A stretch of 64,000 nt of DNA, from the NCBI GenBank assembly GCA_964552955.1, contig CAZKIU010000004.1:56504-120503 (forward strand), written 5' to 3'. Under the pieces are notes generated by a model. It searched no databases. It saw only the letters and a list, made by a program, of their open reading frames with translations, and was not told the DNA's origin. The position numbers were made by a program, and so were the translations under genes. The DNA comes from UBA1413 sp964552955. GTDB taxonomy: Bacteria > Bacteroidota > Bacteroidia > Bacteroidales > Prolixibacteraceae. Shown here in pieces: positions 26,737 through 35,698 of the stretch; the first letter of the stretch is position 1; every line of letters begins with the position of its first letter.

Positions 26737-26945
26737 AGTTCTGTTGATTATAGGGTAATGTTCATGGTACTTGACGGATTGATGGATTGANNNNNNNNNN
26801 NNNNNNNNNNNNNNNNNNNNNNNNNNNNNNNNNNNNNNNNNNNNNNNNNNNNNNNNNNNNNNNNNNNNNNNNNNNNNNNNNNNNNNNNNNTAGTTCTGTT
26901 GATTATAGGGTAATGTTCATGGTACTTGACGGATTGATGGATTGA
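26736..26945. other. Artificial 100-N gap with duplicated 55-base flanks
   Basis: 26736-26790 and 26891-26945 are identical 55-base sequences flanking exactly 100 N (26791-26890). This is the signature of two contigs overlapping by one assembly k-mer that were joined without merging. The true sequence is probably continuous, with the N run and one copy removed. It affects only the leader of the GH5 gene. Confidence 0.85.
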
Positions 26946-26988
26946 TGGATTGACGGATTGATGGATGATGGATTGATGGATTGACGGG
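26929..26988. repeat. Tandem 8-base repeat, ATTGATGG / ATTGACGG
   Basis: About seven copies of an eight-base unit with T/C variation and one shortened unit fill the spacer between the GH5 and gamma-glutamyltransferase genes. The same repeat begins just before the gap and probably caused the contig break. Confidence 0.65.
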
Positions 26989-27035
26989 ATGAAGCAGAGG
27001 GTAAGGGAGATTCCGGAGAAGGGGCGTGGCTGGTG

Positions 27036-28733
27036 CTAATACCCAGCGGCCTGGCCGTCTTTCCTCGATTCAGAAGCCCCATAATAAACCCCGGTCACCA
27101 GATCGCGGCCGATCGCCTGGTAGCCCCCGTAGCCTCCCAGATCATACTGGATGGTATGGCCCTTTCGAAGCAACTCCCGGATGGTCTCCCATGAAAAGCC
27201 ACTCTCGAGAGTCAGGACCCCTCCGTCAGTCATCTTTTCTCCGGTAGGTTCACTGCTCCCCAGGTGCTGGATCCTTGGGGCGTCGCCCGCCTCCTGGAAG
27301 TTCATGCCGAAGTCGATGATGTTACAGATGATCTGAACATGACCCTGCGGTTGCATGGCTCCTCCCATGACGCCGAAGCTGAGAAAAGGCTTACCTTCTT
27401 TGGTGACGAAGCCCGGAATGATGGTGTGAAAAGGCCTTTTGTGGGGAGCGTACTGGTTGGGATGCCCCTCCTCCAGGGAAAACATCTCTCCCCGGTCCTG
27501 CAGGACGAATCCGAGTTGCCCCGGTGTCATCCCTGAGCCCATGCCCCGGTAGTTACTCTGGATCAGGGAGACCATGTTGCCCTGGCTGTCGGCGGTGGTC
27601 AGATAGATGGTACTGGGGGATTCCCCTAACCCTGGGGAAACTTGCCGTGCAGCCCTGCCGGGGTGGATCAGCGCAGCCCGCTCCCGGGCATAATCCTTGG
27701 ACAGCAGCCGTTCCAGGGGAGCCGGACTGAAGGCCGGATCAGCATAATAACGGGCCCGGTCCTCATAGGCCAGCTTCTTGGCTTCGGTGAATAGATGGAT
27801 GTATTCAGCCGAGCCAAACCCCATAGCACTGACATCGTATTGCTCCAGAATATTGAGCATCTGGAGGGCAGCAATGCCCTGGCCGTTGGGGGGCAGTTCC
27901 CAGATATCATACCCGCGGTAATTGACCGAAACCGGGTGAACCCATTCCGATGTGTGCTCCTCCATGTCGCGCATGGTCAGGAACCCTCTGTTTTCCTGCA
28001 TGTACCGGGTGATTTTATGGGCGATCTCTCCTCTGTAGAAGGCGTCCCTTCCCTCTTTGGCAATGGTTTCCAGGGTGTGGGCGAGCCAGGGGTTTCTGAA
28101 GATCTCCCCTTTAGATGGAGCTTTTCCCCCCGGCATGAAAATCTCTGCAAACCCGGGGTATTTGCTCAGGCTGCGGGCATTGCTGTTCCAATAGTAAGCG
28201 ATAAGTTCGCTGACCGGGAAGCCCTCCCTGGCATACCGGATCGCCGGGGCAAGGAGGTCAGCCATGGGCAGCGTGCCGAATTTGTGGTGCAGTTCAAACC
28301 AGCCATCGACACAGCCGGGAACCGAGACCGGCAGAGGACCCAGTGCAGGAATACGGGTGAGGTTATTTTTCCGGAACCAGTCGAGGGTGAGGGTATGGGG
28401 GCTGCGGCCGCTGGCATTCAATCCATAGAGTTGGCCGCTTTTCTGGTCCCAGACAATGGCGAAGAGGTCTCCGCCGATGCCGCTCCCCGTGGGTTCCATC
28501 AGGCCGATGACGGCATTGGCGGCAATGGCTGCATCTACAGCGCTACCGCCAGCCTTGAGGATGTCAAGGGCCACCTGTGTGGCCAGGGGCTGGCTCGTGG
28601 CAGCCATCCCATGCTGTGCGATCACCTCTGAACGGCTGGCAAATCCCCGCCCTGTGATCCGGTCCTGGCCGGCAGCCGACATCCAGGCGGCCACAACCAG
28701 AATGCCTATCCATATCTTTTTAACCAATTGCAT
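27036..28733 (-). CDS. ggt: Gamma-glutamyltransferase
   Basis: A 565-residue N-terminal nucleophile hydrolase that removes or transfers the gamma-glutamyl group of glutathione and related peptides in the periplasm. A signal peptide covers about residues 1-22. The large subunit contains GMAATSQPLATQVALDILKAGG and EPTGSGIGGDLF. The autoprocessing threonine is likely Thr375, in GESPSTIYLTTAD, where the family usually has TTH; the following GNMVSLIQS and NYRGMGSGM match the small subunit. The start of the small subunit is slightly unusual (TIY), so activity is probable rather than certain. Divergent from the AddB-like gene. Confidence 0.92.
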   Translation of the reverse strand: MQLVKKIWIGILVVAAWMSAAGQDRITGRGFASRSEVIAQHGMAATSQPLATQVALDILKAGGSAVDAAIAANAVIGLMEPTGSGIGGDLFAIVWDQKSGQLYGLNASGRSPHTLTLDWFRKNNLTRIPALGPLPVSVPGCVDGWFELHHKFGTLPMADLLAPAIRYAREGFPVSELIAYYWNSNARSLSKYPGFAEIFMPGGKAPSKGEIFRNPWLAHTLETIAKEGRDAFYRGEIAHKITRYMQENRGFLTMRDMEEHTSEWVHPVSVNYRGYDIWELPPNGQGIAALQMLNILEQYDVSAMGFGSAEYIHLFTEAKKLAYEDRARYYADPAFSPAPLERLLSKDYARERAALIHPGRAARQVSPGLGESPSTIYLTTADSQGNMVSLIQSNYRGMGSGMTPGQLGFVLQDRGEMFSLEEGHPNQYAPHKRPFHTIIPGFVTKEGKPFLSFGVMGGAMQPQGHVQIICNIIDFGMNFQEAGDAPRIQHLGSSEPTGEKMTDGGVLTLESGFSWETIRELLRKGHTIQYDLGGYGGYQAIGRDLVTGVYYGASESRKDGQAAGY

Positions 28734-28840
28734 AAAGGATTGTTTTATCTGGTTCTTCCCCTACAAACCAGTCACCTTGTCCTGGCTGACCCTCCTCACA
28801 AGGGGAGGGCCTGCACCGGAATGCTCCCCGTTTGTCTTTC

Positions 28841-28848
28841 CAAAACTA
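28841..28848 (-). promoter_or_regulatory. -7 promoter element for ggt, TAGTTTTG
   Basis: Minus-strand TAGTTTTG, exact TAnnTTTG match, 107 bases upstream of the ggt start. It lies 16 bases from the divergent -7 element of the nuclease gene. Confidence 0.5.
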
Positions 28849-28864
28849 GTGATATTTTTTTCAT

Positions 28865-28872
28865 TACATTTG
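28865..28872 (+). promoter_or_regulatory. -7 promoter element, TACATTTG
   Basis: Exact TAnnTTTG match and the same octamer as at glyA. It ends 27 bases before the ATG at 28900 and supports that start over the longer open frame. Confidence 0.6.
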
Positions 28873-28899
28873 CTGAAAGCAGTTTCAAACTACCCCGGT

Positions 28900-31755
28900 A
28901 TGCCCAAGTTTCTGGAAAGTTGCGCGACCTATCTCCATTCTCATTTCCGCGAGGATTTCACTTCTGTCAGGGTGATCCTTCCCAGCCAGAGGGCTGCCCT
29001 TTTCCTGTCGGCATACCTGAAGCGTCTGCTGACCCGGCCGGTCATTGCCCCGGAGATGCTCACCATCAACGAACTGATGACCTCCTTCTCGGAGCTTCTT
29101 TCCGCCGACAGACTTACTCTGGTTGCTACGCTCTACCAGGCCTGGAGAGAAGAGACCGGCCTCAAGGAAACTTTTGATGAATTTTACTTCTGGGGAGAAA
29201 TCCTTCTGGCCGATTTTGACGATATTGACAAGTACCTGGTCCCTGCCGGAGACCTTTTCCGCAATCTCTCCCAGCTAAAGGAGACTGGGAGTCACTTCGA
29301 CTACCTTTCGGAAGAGCAGAAAAAACTGTTGGAACAATTCTGGGGCACCCTGGGCCGGTGGGAGCAGTTCAGGATGGAACAGGATTTCGTCTCTTTCTGG
29401 GAGAAACTGCCTTCTATTTATGACCGGTTCAGGGAGAAGTTGCTGGCCCGGGGTGTGGGTTATGGCGGGATGCTGGTCAGGGAGGGGATCGAAGCCCTCC
29501 TTTCAGGACAAAGGGAACTTCCTGAGGGGCATTATGTGTTTGCCGGGTTGAATGCCCTCAACGGCTGCGAGAAGAGACTCCTGGGCCGCCTCCGCGATGA
29601 GGGCAGGGCTTCCTTTCTCTGGGATTATGATCCTTTTTATGTGGAGGATCCACTGAATACCGCCGGCAGGTTCATCAGGGAGAACCTGATGATGTTCCCG
29701 CCCCCTGCTGATTTCCATCTCTCCACGGAGGGGTTCTCACAACCCGCCGAAGTGGAGCTGGTTGCTGTGGCTTCAGCCATAGGACAAGCCCAGGTGATCC
29801 CCGGGGCCCTGGCTGACACCCCAGTCACAGTGCACGGCTTTGATGATACCGCCCTGATCCTGGCCGATGAATCTTTGTTGTTCCCGGTATTGGGAGCCAT
29901 CCCCCCCGATGTGAGGAAGGTTAATGTGACCATGGGGTACCCGGTGAAAAACTCCCCGGTGGTCACATTGCTCATGCAGGCTGCTGCTCTGCTGGTCCAC
30001 ACGCGCCCCGACAGGGACCATACTCCCCGGCTTTATTATCAACACGTCACCAACCTGCTTACCCATCCCTTCCTGGCTTCCCTGGAACAGGAGAAGGTGG
30101 GCGCCGCCCTAAGAGCATTCAAGGCAAAAAACAGAGTCTACCTTACCCCCGGGGAGCTTTTTTTCTCTCCCCTGCACCAACAAATCTTCACCCTTCCTGA
30201 AGAGATAGGAAAATACGGTTCTTATCTGCTGGGGATACTACGACTGCTCTATGAAGGGCCTCCCGGCACCGACCCCATCGTACGGGAAATGATATGGCAG
30301 ACCTTCAGGGCCGTGGAGAAACTAGACACGGTAGTTTCGGGCTTACAGGAAGATGAAAAAGTCCTCCTTTCGTCCCGTATTTTTTTCGGTTTTCTGGGCA
30401 AGTACCTCAGCATGGAGTCGGTGGCCTTTGAGGGGGAACCTCTGGCCGGCTTACAGGTGATGGGTATTCTGGAGACCCGCTGCCTCGACTTTGACCACCT
30501 GATCCTTGTCGGCCTCAATGAAGATACCTGGCCTAAAACCACGACCCTGCCCTCGGTGATCCCCTACAACCTGCGCAAGGCATTTGGCCTGCCCGGTGCC
30601 GATGACCAGGAGGCGATGTATGCTTATTATTTTTACCGGTTGGTGCAACGATCCAAACGGGTGACTGCAACCTGGAGTACCGTAAGAGAGGGAATCTCTG
30701 GCGGTGAGCTGAGCCGTTACGGTTTCCAGCTCAAATACCGCTCGCGCTGTAAGGTGAAGGAACGCACCCTTGATTTTCCTTTCGGGAGCCACCAGGTCAT
30801 GCCAATCCTCATTCCTTCCGGTAAGCTCATCAGTGAACAGCTGCTGGCGGCAAACCGGGATAAACCATTGTCTCCAAGTGCTATTATTAGCTATATGCAG
30901 TGCAGTCTCCGCTTTTATTACCGTTACATTGCGGGACTGAAGGAAGCAGATGAGGTCAGCGAAGATATCGACCGTCAGCGCTTCGGAACCCTTTTTCACA
31001 AGGCGGCGGAGAATCTCTACCACCCCTTGTTGCACAAGACGCTTGATGATAAGGGATGGGAGCAGCTGGCGCATTCTGAGGAACGGATCAGGGAAAGCAT
31101 ATTAAAGGCCTTTGCCACTGAATATTTCAAGGTGGATCAGGAAGAGTGGCGGCAGCTTCCTATAGAAGGTCAGGCCATGCTCATCCAGGCGACCGTCAGG
31201 GAATATATCCGCAACCTGTTGGAGGTGGACCGCATGGGGGGACCCACCTGGCTCCATGCCCTGGAACTGGAGTGTGAGACCTCCCTGGAGGTGCCTGTTA
31301 ACGGGGTGATGACGCCCCTCCGTATCGGTGGAAAGGTAGACCGGGTCGATGAGCAGGGAGGCAAGATCAGGGTCATCGACTATAAAACCGGGTCCCTGCA
31401 ATCTTCAGCCCTGGCCTTCACTTCCCTTGACGAACTCTTCGCCCCGGAAGTTAAAAAACTGAAGAAAGAGGTGGTTCAGGCCCTGATTTACGCTTTTATT
31501 CTACGCAGGGGAACCTTCAGAGGATCAGCGGTGACCGCGGTGATTTACTCCATTCTGAACCTCAGGGATGAGAAGTTCAGGGTGTATGTGGAGATGAATA
31601 AGAATCCGGTGGCGGTGGAAGCGATAGAACATGAACTGGAGGAACACCTCAGAACGTTGCTGGGGGAGATTTTTTCGCAGGAGAGTGTATTCAGGCAGAC
31701 GCCTTTCAGGGAGCGTTGTGATTATTGTCCCTATAATGTCTTGTGCCGGCGATGA
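28900..31755 (+). CDS. AddB-like PD-(D/E)XK nuclease family protein
   Basis: A 951-residue protein. The N-terminal part (VRVILPSQRAALFLSAYLKR, then LTINELMTSF) resembles the inactive helicase half of AddB/RexB. The C-terminal 250 residues are a PD-(D/E)XK nuclease: HKAAENLYHP, GKVDRVDEQGGKIRVIDYKTGS with the DYK catalytic triad, and a terminal cysteine motif CDYCPYNVLC which with the Cys of YMQCSLRFYYRY would bind [4Fe-4S], as in AddB. A role in double-strand end resection is inferred. The partner UvrD-like AddA is not adjacent on this side. The frame is open upstream to 28456, but that part is the shadow of ggt. Confidence 0.88.
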   Translation: MPKFLESCATYLHSHFREDFTSVRVILPSQRAALFLSAYLKRLLTRPVIAPEMLTINELMTSFSELLSADRLTLVATLYQAWREETGLKETFDEFYFWGEILLADFDDIDKYLVPAGDLFRNLSQLKETGSHFDYLSEEQKKLLEQFWGTLGRWEQFRMEQDFVSFWEKLPSIYDRFREKLLARGVGYGGMLVREGIEALLSGQRELPEGHYVFAGLNALNGCEKRLLGRLRDEGRASFLWDYDPFYVEDPLNTAGRFIRENLMMFPPPADFHLSTEGFSQPAEVELVAVASAIGQAQVIPGALADTPVTVHGFDDTALILADESLLFPVLGAIPPDVRKVNVTMGYPVKNSPVVTLLMQAAALLVHTRPDRDHTPRLYYQHVTNLLTHPFLASLEQEKVGAALRAFKAKNRVYLTPGELFFSPLHQQIFTLPEEIGKYGSYLLGILRLLYEGPPGTDPIVREMIWQTFRAVEKLDTVVSGLQEDEKVLLSSRIFFGFLGKYLSMESVAFEGEPLAGLQVMGILETRCLDFDHLILVGLNEDTWPKTTTLPSVIPYNLRKAFGLPGADDQEAMYAYYFYRLVQRSKRVTATWSTVREGISGGELSRYGFQLKYRSRCKVKERTLDFPFGSHQVMPILIPSGKLISEQLLAANRDKPLSPSAIISYMQCSLRFYYRYIAGLKEADEVSEDIDRQRFGTLFHKAAENLYHPLLHKTLDDKGWEQLAHSEERIRESILKAFATEYFKVDQEEWRQLPIEGQAMLIQATVREYIRNLLEVDRMGGPTWLHALELECETSLEVPVNGVMTPLRIGGKVDRVDEQGGKIRVIDYKTGSLQSSALAFTSLDELFAPEVKKLKKEVVQALIYAFILRRGTFRGSAVTAVIYSILNLRDEKFRVYVEMNKNPVAVEAIEHELEEHLRTLLGEIFSQESVFRQTPFRERCDYCPYNVLCRR

Positions 31756-31842
31756 AGGGCCGCTGTGAATTCATTCCTTCGCTGGAGGTCTGGTAGGTCT
31801 GGTCCGTGTTCTGTGGAGGGTAGACCTTACCATAAAAAAGAG

Positions 31843-31870
31843 GGGAGGCTGCCTTCGTAGGCAGCCTCCC
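31843..31870 (-). terminator. Intrinsic terminator downstream of alanine dehydrogenase
   Basis: A perfect 11-base stem, GGGAGGCTGCC / GGCAGCCTCCC, with a six-base loop. On the minus strand it is followed by CTCTTTTTTAT, a good U tract, so it terminates ald; it may also act on the convergent nuclease gene. Confidence 0.8.
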
Positions 31871-31898
31871 GCTATATAAGTGGTCAGGTTGGACCGGA

Positions 31899-33011
31899 TC
31901 AGAGGATCGATGTGGGATCGGTGTAGGGAAGATTAAAGGCTTCGGCGACTCCTTTGTAAACGATCTTGCCATCAACGATGTTAAGTCCTTTGGCCAGAGG
32001 AGCGTTTTCGCGGCAGGCTTGTTTCCATCCCTTTTCAGCCAGTTGGACGGCAAAGGGGAGGGTGGCGTTGGTCAGGGCCAGGGTGGAAGTGCGGGGCACA
32101 GCACCCGGCATGTTGGCCACGCAGTAATGGATGACCTCGTCAATCGTGAAGGTTGGTTGGGCATGGGTGGTGGCATGCGTCGTCTCAAAGCAGCCTCCCT
32201 GGTCCACGGCCACATCGACCAGAACGGTCCCCGGCCTCATGGTTTTCACCATCTCGCGGGTCACCAGTTTAGGCGCCTTGGCTCCGGGAATCAAGACCGC
32301 CCCAATGATCAGGTCGTGGGTCTGTACCATCTCGGCGATATTGAAATGGTTGCTCATCATCGTCTTCACGTTGGATGGCATGATGTCGGCCAGGTAACGC
32401 AGCCGCGGAAGACTCAGGTCCATGATGGTCACGTCGGCACCCAACCCGGCAGCCATCTTGGCCGCTTCGGTACCTACGATACCCCCGCCAATGACCAGCA
32501 CCTTCGCTGGTGGCACCCCGGGAACACCCCCCAGGAGAACACCCGAACCCCCGAAGGTCTTCTCCAGGTATTTCGCCCCCTGCTGAATCGACATCCGGCC
32601 GGCTACTTCACTCATGGGGACCAGCAACGGCAACGAACGATCGGGCATCTCCACCGTTTCATAGGCCAGGCAGACCGCACCGCTCTCTATCATGGCCCGC
32701 GTCAGCTCCTCGGATGAGGCGAAGTGAAAATAGGTGTAGAAAATCTGTCCCTTTTTCACCAGTTTGTACTCCGACGCAATGGGCTCTTTGACCTTGATGA
32801 TCATGTCAGCAATGGCATACACCTCTTCGATGGTGGGCAGGATAGACGCCCCGGCTGCCACATAAGCCTCATCTTTGAAACCGCTGCCCACACCCGCATA
32901 GGTCTGAACATACACCGTATGCCCCCGTTTGACCATTTCGGCCGCCCCGGCTGGCGTCAAAGCCACCCGGTTCTCATTATTCTTAATCTCTTTTGGAACT
33001 CCGATAATCAT
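31899..33011 (-). CDS. ald: Alanine dehydrogenase
   Basis: A 370-residue NAD-dependent enzyme converting alanine to pyruvate and ammonia and back. The N-terminus MIIGVPKEIKNNENRVALTP, the substrate region ETVEMPDRSLPLLVPMSEVAGRMS, the NAD-binding VLVIGGGIVGTEAAKMAAGLGADVTIMD and the DVAVDQGGCFETTHATTH block are all diagnostic. Start chosen at 33011; a longer frame to 33077 would extend through the -7 promoter element. A strong terminator follows. It is divergent from an aminotransferase gene, so the two may act in alanine/pyruvate nitrogen exchange. Confidence 0.97.
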   Translation of the reverse strand: MIIGVPKEIKNNENRVALTPAGAAEMVKRGHTVYVQTYAGVGSGFKDEAYVAAGASILPTIEEVYAIADMIIKVKEPIASEYKLVKKGQIFYTYFHFASSEELTRAMIESGAVCLAYETVEMPDRSLPLLVPMSEVAGRMSIQQGAKYLEKTFGGSGVLLGGVPGVPPAKVLVIGGGIVGTEAAKMAAGLGADVTIMDLSLPRLRYLADIMPSNVKTMMSNHFNIAEMVQTHDLIIGAVLIPGAKAPKLVTREMVKTMRPGTVLVDVAVDQGGCFETTHATTHAQPTFTIDEVIHYCVANMPGAVPRTSTLALTNATLPFAVQLAEKGWKQACRENAPLAKGLNIVDGKIVYKGVAEAFNLPYTDPTSIL

Positions 33012-33040
33012 AACTGATCTCTTTAATTTGTTTATGCCCC

Positions 33041-33048
33041 CAAATATA
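33041..33048 (-). promoter_or_regulatory. -7 promoter element for ald, TATATTTG
   Basis: Minus-strand TATATTTG, exact TAnnTTTG match, ending 29 bases before the ald start at 33011. Confidence 0.6.
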
Positions 33049-33221
33049 AAGCCTTCACCTTTCCGAAAATATGACAAAAATTATTCATTGTGTACCTCTC
33101 CCTCCTCTACTGACTTCCACAGAGGAAGAGGGGGGAGTGGGGTGATGGAATGTAAGAAAAATATAATATTAAATTTCAATTTGATGTAAATGGTGAAAGT
33201 ATTATTTTAAAGTGATAGTGT

Positions 33222-33229
33222 TATTTTTG
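33222..33229 (+). promoter_or_regulatory. -7 promoter element, TATTTTTG
   Basis: Exact TAnnTTTG match ending 21 bases before the aminotransferase ATG at 33251. Confidence 0.6.
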
Positions 33230-33250
33230 TCCCGACTGTAATATTTTTTT

Positions 33251-34459
33251 ATGCCGCATATTTCGCAACGGGGAGCGGTGATGCCTGATTCCCCGATCCG
33301 TAAGCTTGTTTCCTATGCCAACCGGGCCAAAGCCGAAGGGGTAAGGGTCCTACACCTCAATATCGGGCAGCCTGATCTGCCCACGCCTGAGCCGGCTCTG
33401 GAGGCCATTCGTGGGGTGAACCGTACCATTCTGGAATATTCCCCGAGTGAAGGGTTTCTCTCGCTGCGCCAGAAACTGGCCGGTTATTACCAGAGTTATG
33501 CCATTAACGTGGAGGCCAGTGACATCATCATCACGACAGGGGGAAGTGAAGCCGTCACCTTTGCCTTTATGGCATGCCTTGACCCGGGAGATGAGATTAT
33601 CGTCCCGGAACCCGCCTATGCCAATTATACGGCCTTCGCCATCGGTGCAGGCGCTGTGATACGCCCTCTTCCTTCCAGCATCGATGAGGGGTTTGCCCTT
33701 CCTCCGGTGACGGAATGGGAGAAGCTGATCACGCCCCGGACCAAGGGGATCATGATCTGCAATCCCAATAACCCGACAGGATACCTCTATTCCCGGCGCG
33801 AAATGGAGCAGATCAGGGATCTGGTGGTCCGTTATGACCTGTTTCTTTTTTCCGATGAGGTCTATCGTGAGTTTTGCTATACCAGTGAGCCCTATGTTTC
33901 GGCTTTCCATCTGGAAGGGATCGGGCAACATGTGATCCTGATTGACTCGGTGTCGAAGCGCTACAGTGCCTGTGGCATTCGCATCGGGGCGCTGGTCACC
34001 CACAACAGGGAGGTCCGTGATAATGTCATGAAGTTTTGCCAGGCCCGTCTGAGCCCCCCGCTGATCGGGCAGATCTCCGCCGAAGCGACCATCCCTGCAA
34101 ATGCTGAATATATGCGTAAGAATTACGGGGAGTATCTTATGCGGCGTGATTTCCTGATTGAAGGACTGAATAAAATCCCCGGAGTTTTTTCCCCTCTTCC
34201 TATGGGCGCTTTTTATACCCTGGCCCGCCTCCCGGTAAAAGATGCCGACCACTTCTGCAAGTGGCTGCTCACCGACTTCCGGCTGGAGGGACAGACCCTT
34301 TTTATGGCCCCGGCTTCCGGATTTTATACCACACCAGGTCTCGGCCGCGATGAGGTGCGCCTGGCTTATGTTCTGAACCGTGACGATCTGGCGATGGCCC
34401 TCCGCATCCTGGAGGAAGCCCTGAAAGTCTATCCCGGATGTACCTTTCCGGAACCGTAA
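33251..34459 (+). CDS. Class I/II pyridoxal-phosphate aminotransferase
   Basis: A 402-residue fold-type I aminotransferase of the aspartate aminotransferase Ib-like group. Motifs: LNIGQPDLPTPEPA at the substrate end, TTGGSEAV for phosphate binding, ICNPNNPTGY, the FSDEVYREF Asp/Tyr pair, and the PLP lysine Lys236 in DSVSKRYSACGIRIG. The carboxylate-binding Arg is likely in EVRLAYVL. Substrate preference (aspartate, alanine, aromatic) cannot be told from sequence. It is divergent from ald with 239 bases between, each with its own promoter. Confidence 0.93.
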   Translation: MPHISQRGAVMPDSPIRKLVSYANRAKAEGVRVLHLNIGQPDLPTPEPALEAIRGVNRTILEYSPSEGFLSLRQKLAGYYQSYAINVEASDIIITTGGSEAVTFAFMACLDPGDEIIVPEPAYANYTAFAIGAGAVIRPLPSSIDEGFALPPVTEWEKLITPRTKGIMICNPNNPTGYLYSRREMEQIRDLVVRYDLFLFSDEVYREFCYTSEPYVSAFHLEGIGQHVILIDSVSKRYSACGIRIGALVTHNREVRDNVMKFCQARLSPPLIGQISAEATIPANAEYMRKNYGEYLMRRDFLIEGLNKIPGVFSPLPMGAFYTLARLPVKDADHFCKWLLTDFRLEGQTLFMAPASGFYTTPGLGRDEVRLAYVLNRDDLAMALRILEEALKVYPGCTFPEP

Positions 34460-34467
34460 AAAATGGC

Positions 34468-34475
34468 TATCTTTG
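34468..34475 (+). promoter_or_regulatory. -7 promoter element, TATCTTTG
   Basis: Exact TAnnTTTG match right after the aminotransferase gene and 10 bases before the ATG at 34486. The spacing would give a very short leader. Confidence 0.4.
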
Positions 34476-34485
34476 CGGCCTGGTT

Positions 34486-34836
34486 ATGTTGCGAAATACT
34501 CTGGCTTTTTTCTATGCCACCCTGATTCTGCTCTTCAGCATCACCTGCTATTCACCTGCAGGAAGGGTGGTTTCTCCGGACCAGTGGTCGGAGGGGGAAG
34601 AATTGGCGTGGGTCTCCTCGCCGGCGGCTGCGGGCTTCGTAGCCCAGGAGAATGCTTCCGCCCCGGGGCCTCAGGGCTGGCGCTCCGAAGTGGCCATCCC
34701 CGGGTTATTCTTCAGGAAAGAGTCCCTTACGGAACCTCCACGTCTGAAAATCCTCAGGAAGATCTACGTGGTCGATGTAACCACTTACACCTCCTGCAAA
34801 AACCTGTTACTTTACCCCTTTCACGAATTCTTATGA
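34486..34836 (+). CDS. Hypothetical exported protein, possibly decayed
   Basis: A 116-residue frame that I do not recognise. It begins with a convincing signal-like stretch (MLRNTLAFFYATLILLFSITC) and continues with a polar region. The Cys at residue 21 is preceded by SIT, which is a poor lipobox. The frame is closed by TGA at 34834-34836 but then stays open for another 58 codons to a TAA at 35011, and the extension encodes hydrophobic residues ending LGGEARERFVIALSLAI. That pattern could mean a broken gene, or chance. A promoter octamer lies just upstream. Another frame overlaps (34473-34880) and is less protein-like. Confidence 0.35.
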   Translation: MLRNTLAFFYATLILLFSITCYSPAGRVVSPDQWSEGEELAWVSSPAAAGFVAQENASAPGPQGWRSEVAIPGLFFRKESLTEPPRLKILRKIYVVDVTTYTSCKNLLLYPFHEFL

Positions 34837-35137
34837 TTTCTTCTGATGACATCAGGCGTTCTGTGTTACCTGTCTGCTGATCGCCTCTTATGGTGTCATC
34901 CTTTCTGCCCTGTTCCATGCTTCGTGGGACCTCTGGCCTATCCCTTGAAATTGCTTTTTTTGGGAGGCGAGGCCCGGGAACGCTTCGTTATAGCCTTGAG
35001 TCTGGCCATTTAATTGGAATCCAGACCGTAAAACGATGACGGAACCCGATGAAAGGCAGAAAAATGCAGGGAGATCCTTCGCCCTGCTGACGACAGGTCT
35101 TGCTTAAAACAGTATAATTTATATAATCAGAAAAATC
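34837..35137. other. 301-base interval with no confident gene
   Basis: The first 177 bases remain open in the frame of the preceding hypothetical gene after its TGA. A neighbouring frame encodes CLLIASYGVILSALFHASW, also membrane-like, before a stop. This suggests a frameshifted remnant of a membrane protein. The last 125 bases are non-coding and lead to the hypothetical gene at 35138, with AT-rich sequence near 35110-35130. Confidence 0.35.
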
Positions 35138-35623
35138 ATGAATTCAACAATAATAGTGGGTATCATCATCATCGCAATGATCATCGTACCGATTTGGTAT
35201 TTAATTCATTCACAGAGTACCGGAAAGCGGAAACTGGAAAAGGAACTGGCTGCCCTGGGTAAAAACGGAGAAATCAACATCAGCGAACACGAATCGTGGG
35301 GGAATAAAGTAATCGGTTTGGACCGGGAGAATGAAAAGGCCGCTTTTTTTGTCCAGGGATCCCCAAAGAATAAAATCTTACTGGCTGATTTGAAAAAGTT
35401 TACCAAATGCTACGTGGAAAAGAATCTTCTGAATACCAATAATATGAGCAATGCCTTTATTTACAGCTCGGTTCAGGTCAGGTTTTCACCCAGGGAGAAG
35501 TCCGGAGAAGAGTTGGTTTTTCCTCTCTTTGTAGACCATGAGGATATGACCCTGAGCAACGAACTACAAATTGCTGAGGCGTGGAGCGAGAAGCTTAATG
35601 TGATCATGAGAAAGCATCTCTGA
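35138..35623 (+). CDS. Conserved-looking hypothetical protein with N-terminal anchor
   Basis: A 161-residue protein with one N-terminal transmembrane helix (TIIVGIIIIAMIIVPIWYLI) followed by a soluble domain of about 135 residues. The soluble part alternates helix and strand (KNKILLADLKKFTKCYVEK, AFIYSSVQVRFSP, ELVFPLFVDHEDM). It lacks catalytic motifs that I can name. The frame is clean, starts with ATG, and is followed by a strong terminator, so it is a real gene. Function unknown. Confidence 0.7.
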   Translation: MNSTIIVGIIIIAMIIVPIWYLIHSQSTGKRKLEKELAALGKNGEINISEHESWGNKVIGLDRENEKAAFFVQGSPKNKILLADLKKFTKCYVEKNLLNTNNMSNAFIYSSVQVRFSPREKSGEELVFPLFVDHEDMTLSNELQIAEAWSEKLNVIMRKHL

Positions 35624-35648
35624 TCCTACTTATCCTATCAGGGCAAAG

Positions 35649-35680
35649 AAGAGAGGCTTCCGCTACCGGAAGCCTCTCTT
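35649..35680. terminator. Bidirectional terminator hairpin
   Basis: A perfect 14-base stem (AAGAGAGGCTTCCG / CGGAAGCCTCTCTT) with a four-base loop lies between the hypothetical gene and the convergent CNNM gene. Flanks are only mildly T-rich on either strand. Confidence 0.7.
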
Positions 35681-35698
35681 GCTATGAATGCGGGGGTA

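Noticed and set aside
26736..26945. Insertion sequence or true direct repeat around the gap
   Set aside because: The identical flanks are exactly 55 bases as at rsgA, which fits contig overlap rather than target-site duplication.
28456..28899. Upstream extension of the AddB-like frame
   Set aside because: It overlaps ggt on the other strand and runs across a -7 promoter; the family N-terminus begins at ATG 28900.
34473..34880. Alternative 135-codon frame overlapping the hypothetical gene
   Set aside because: It lacks a signal peptide or regular secondary structure and starts inside the promoter octamer.
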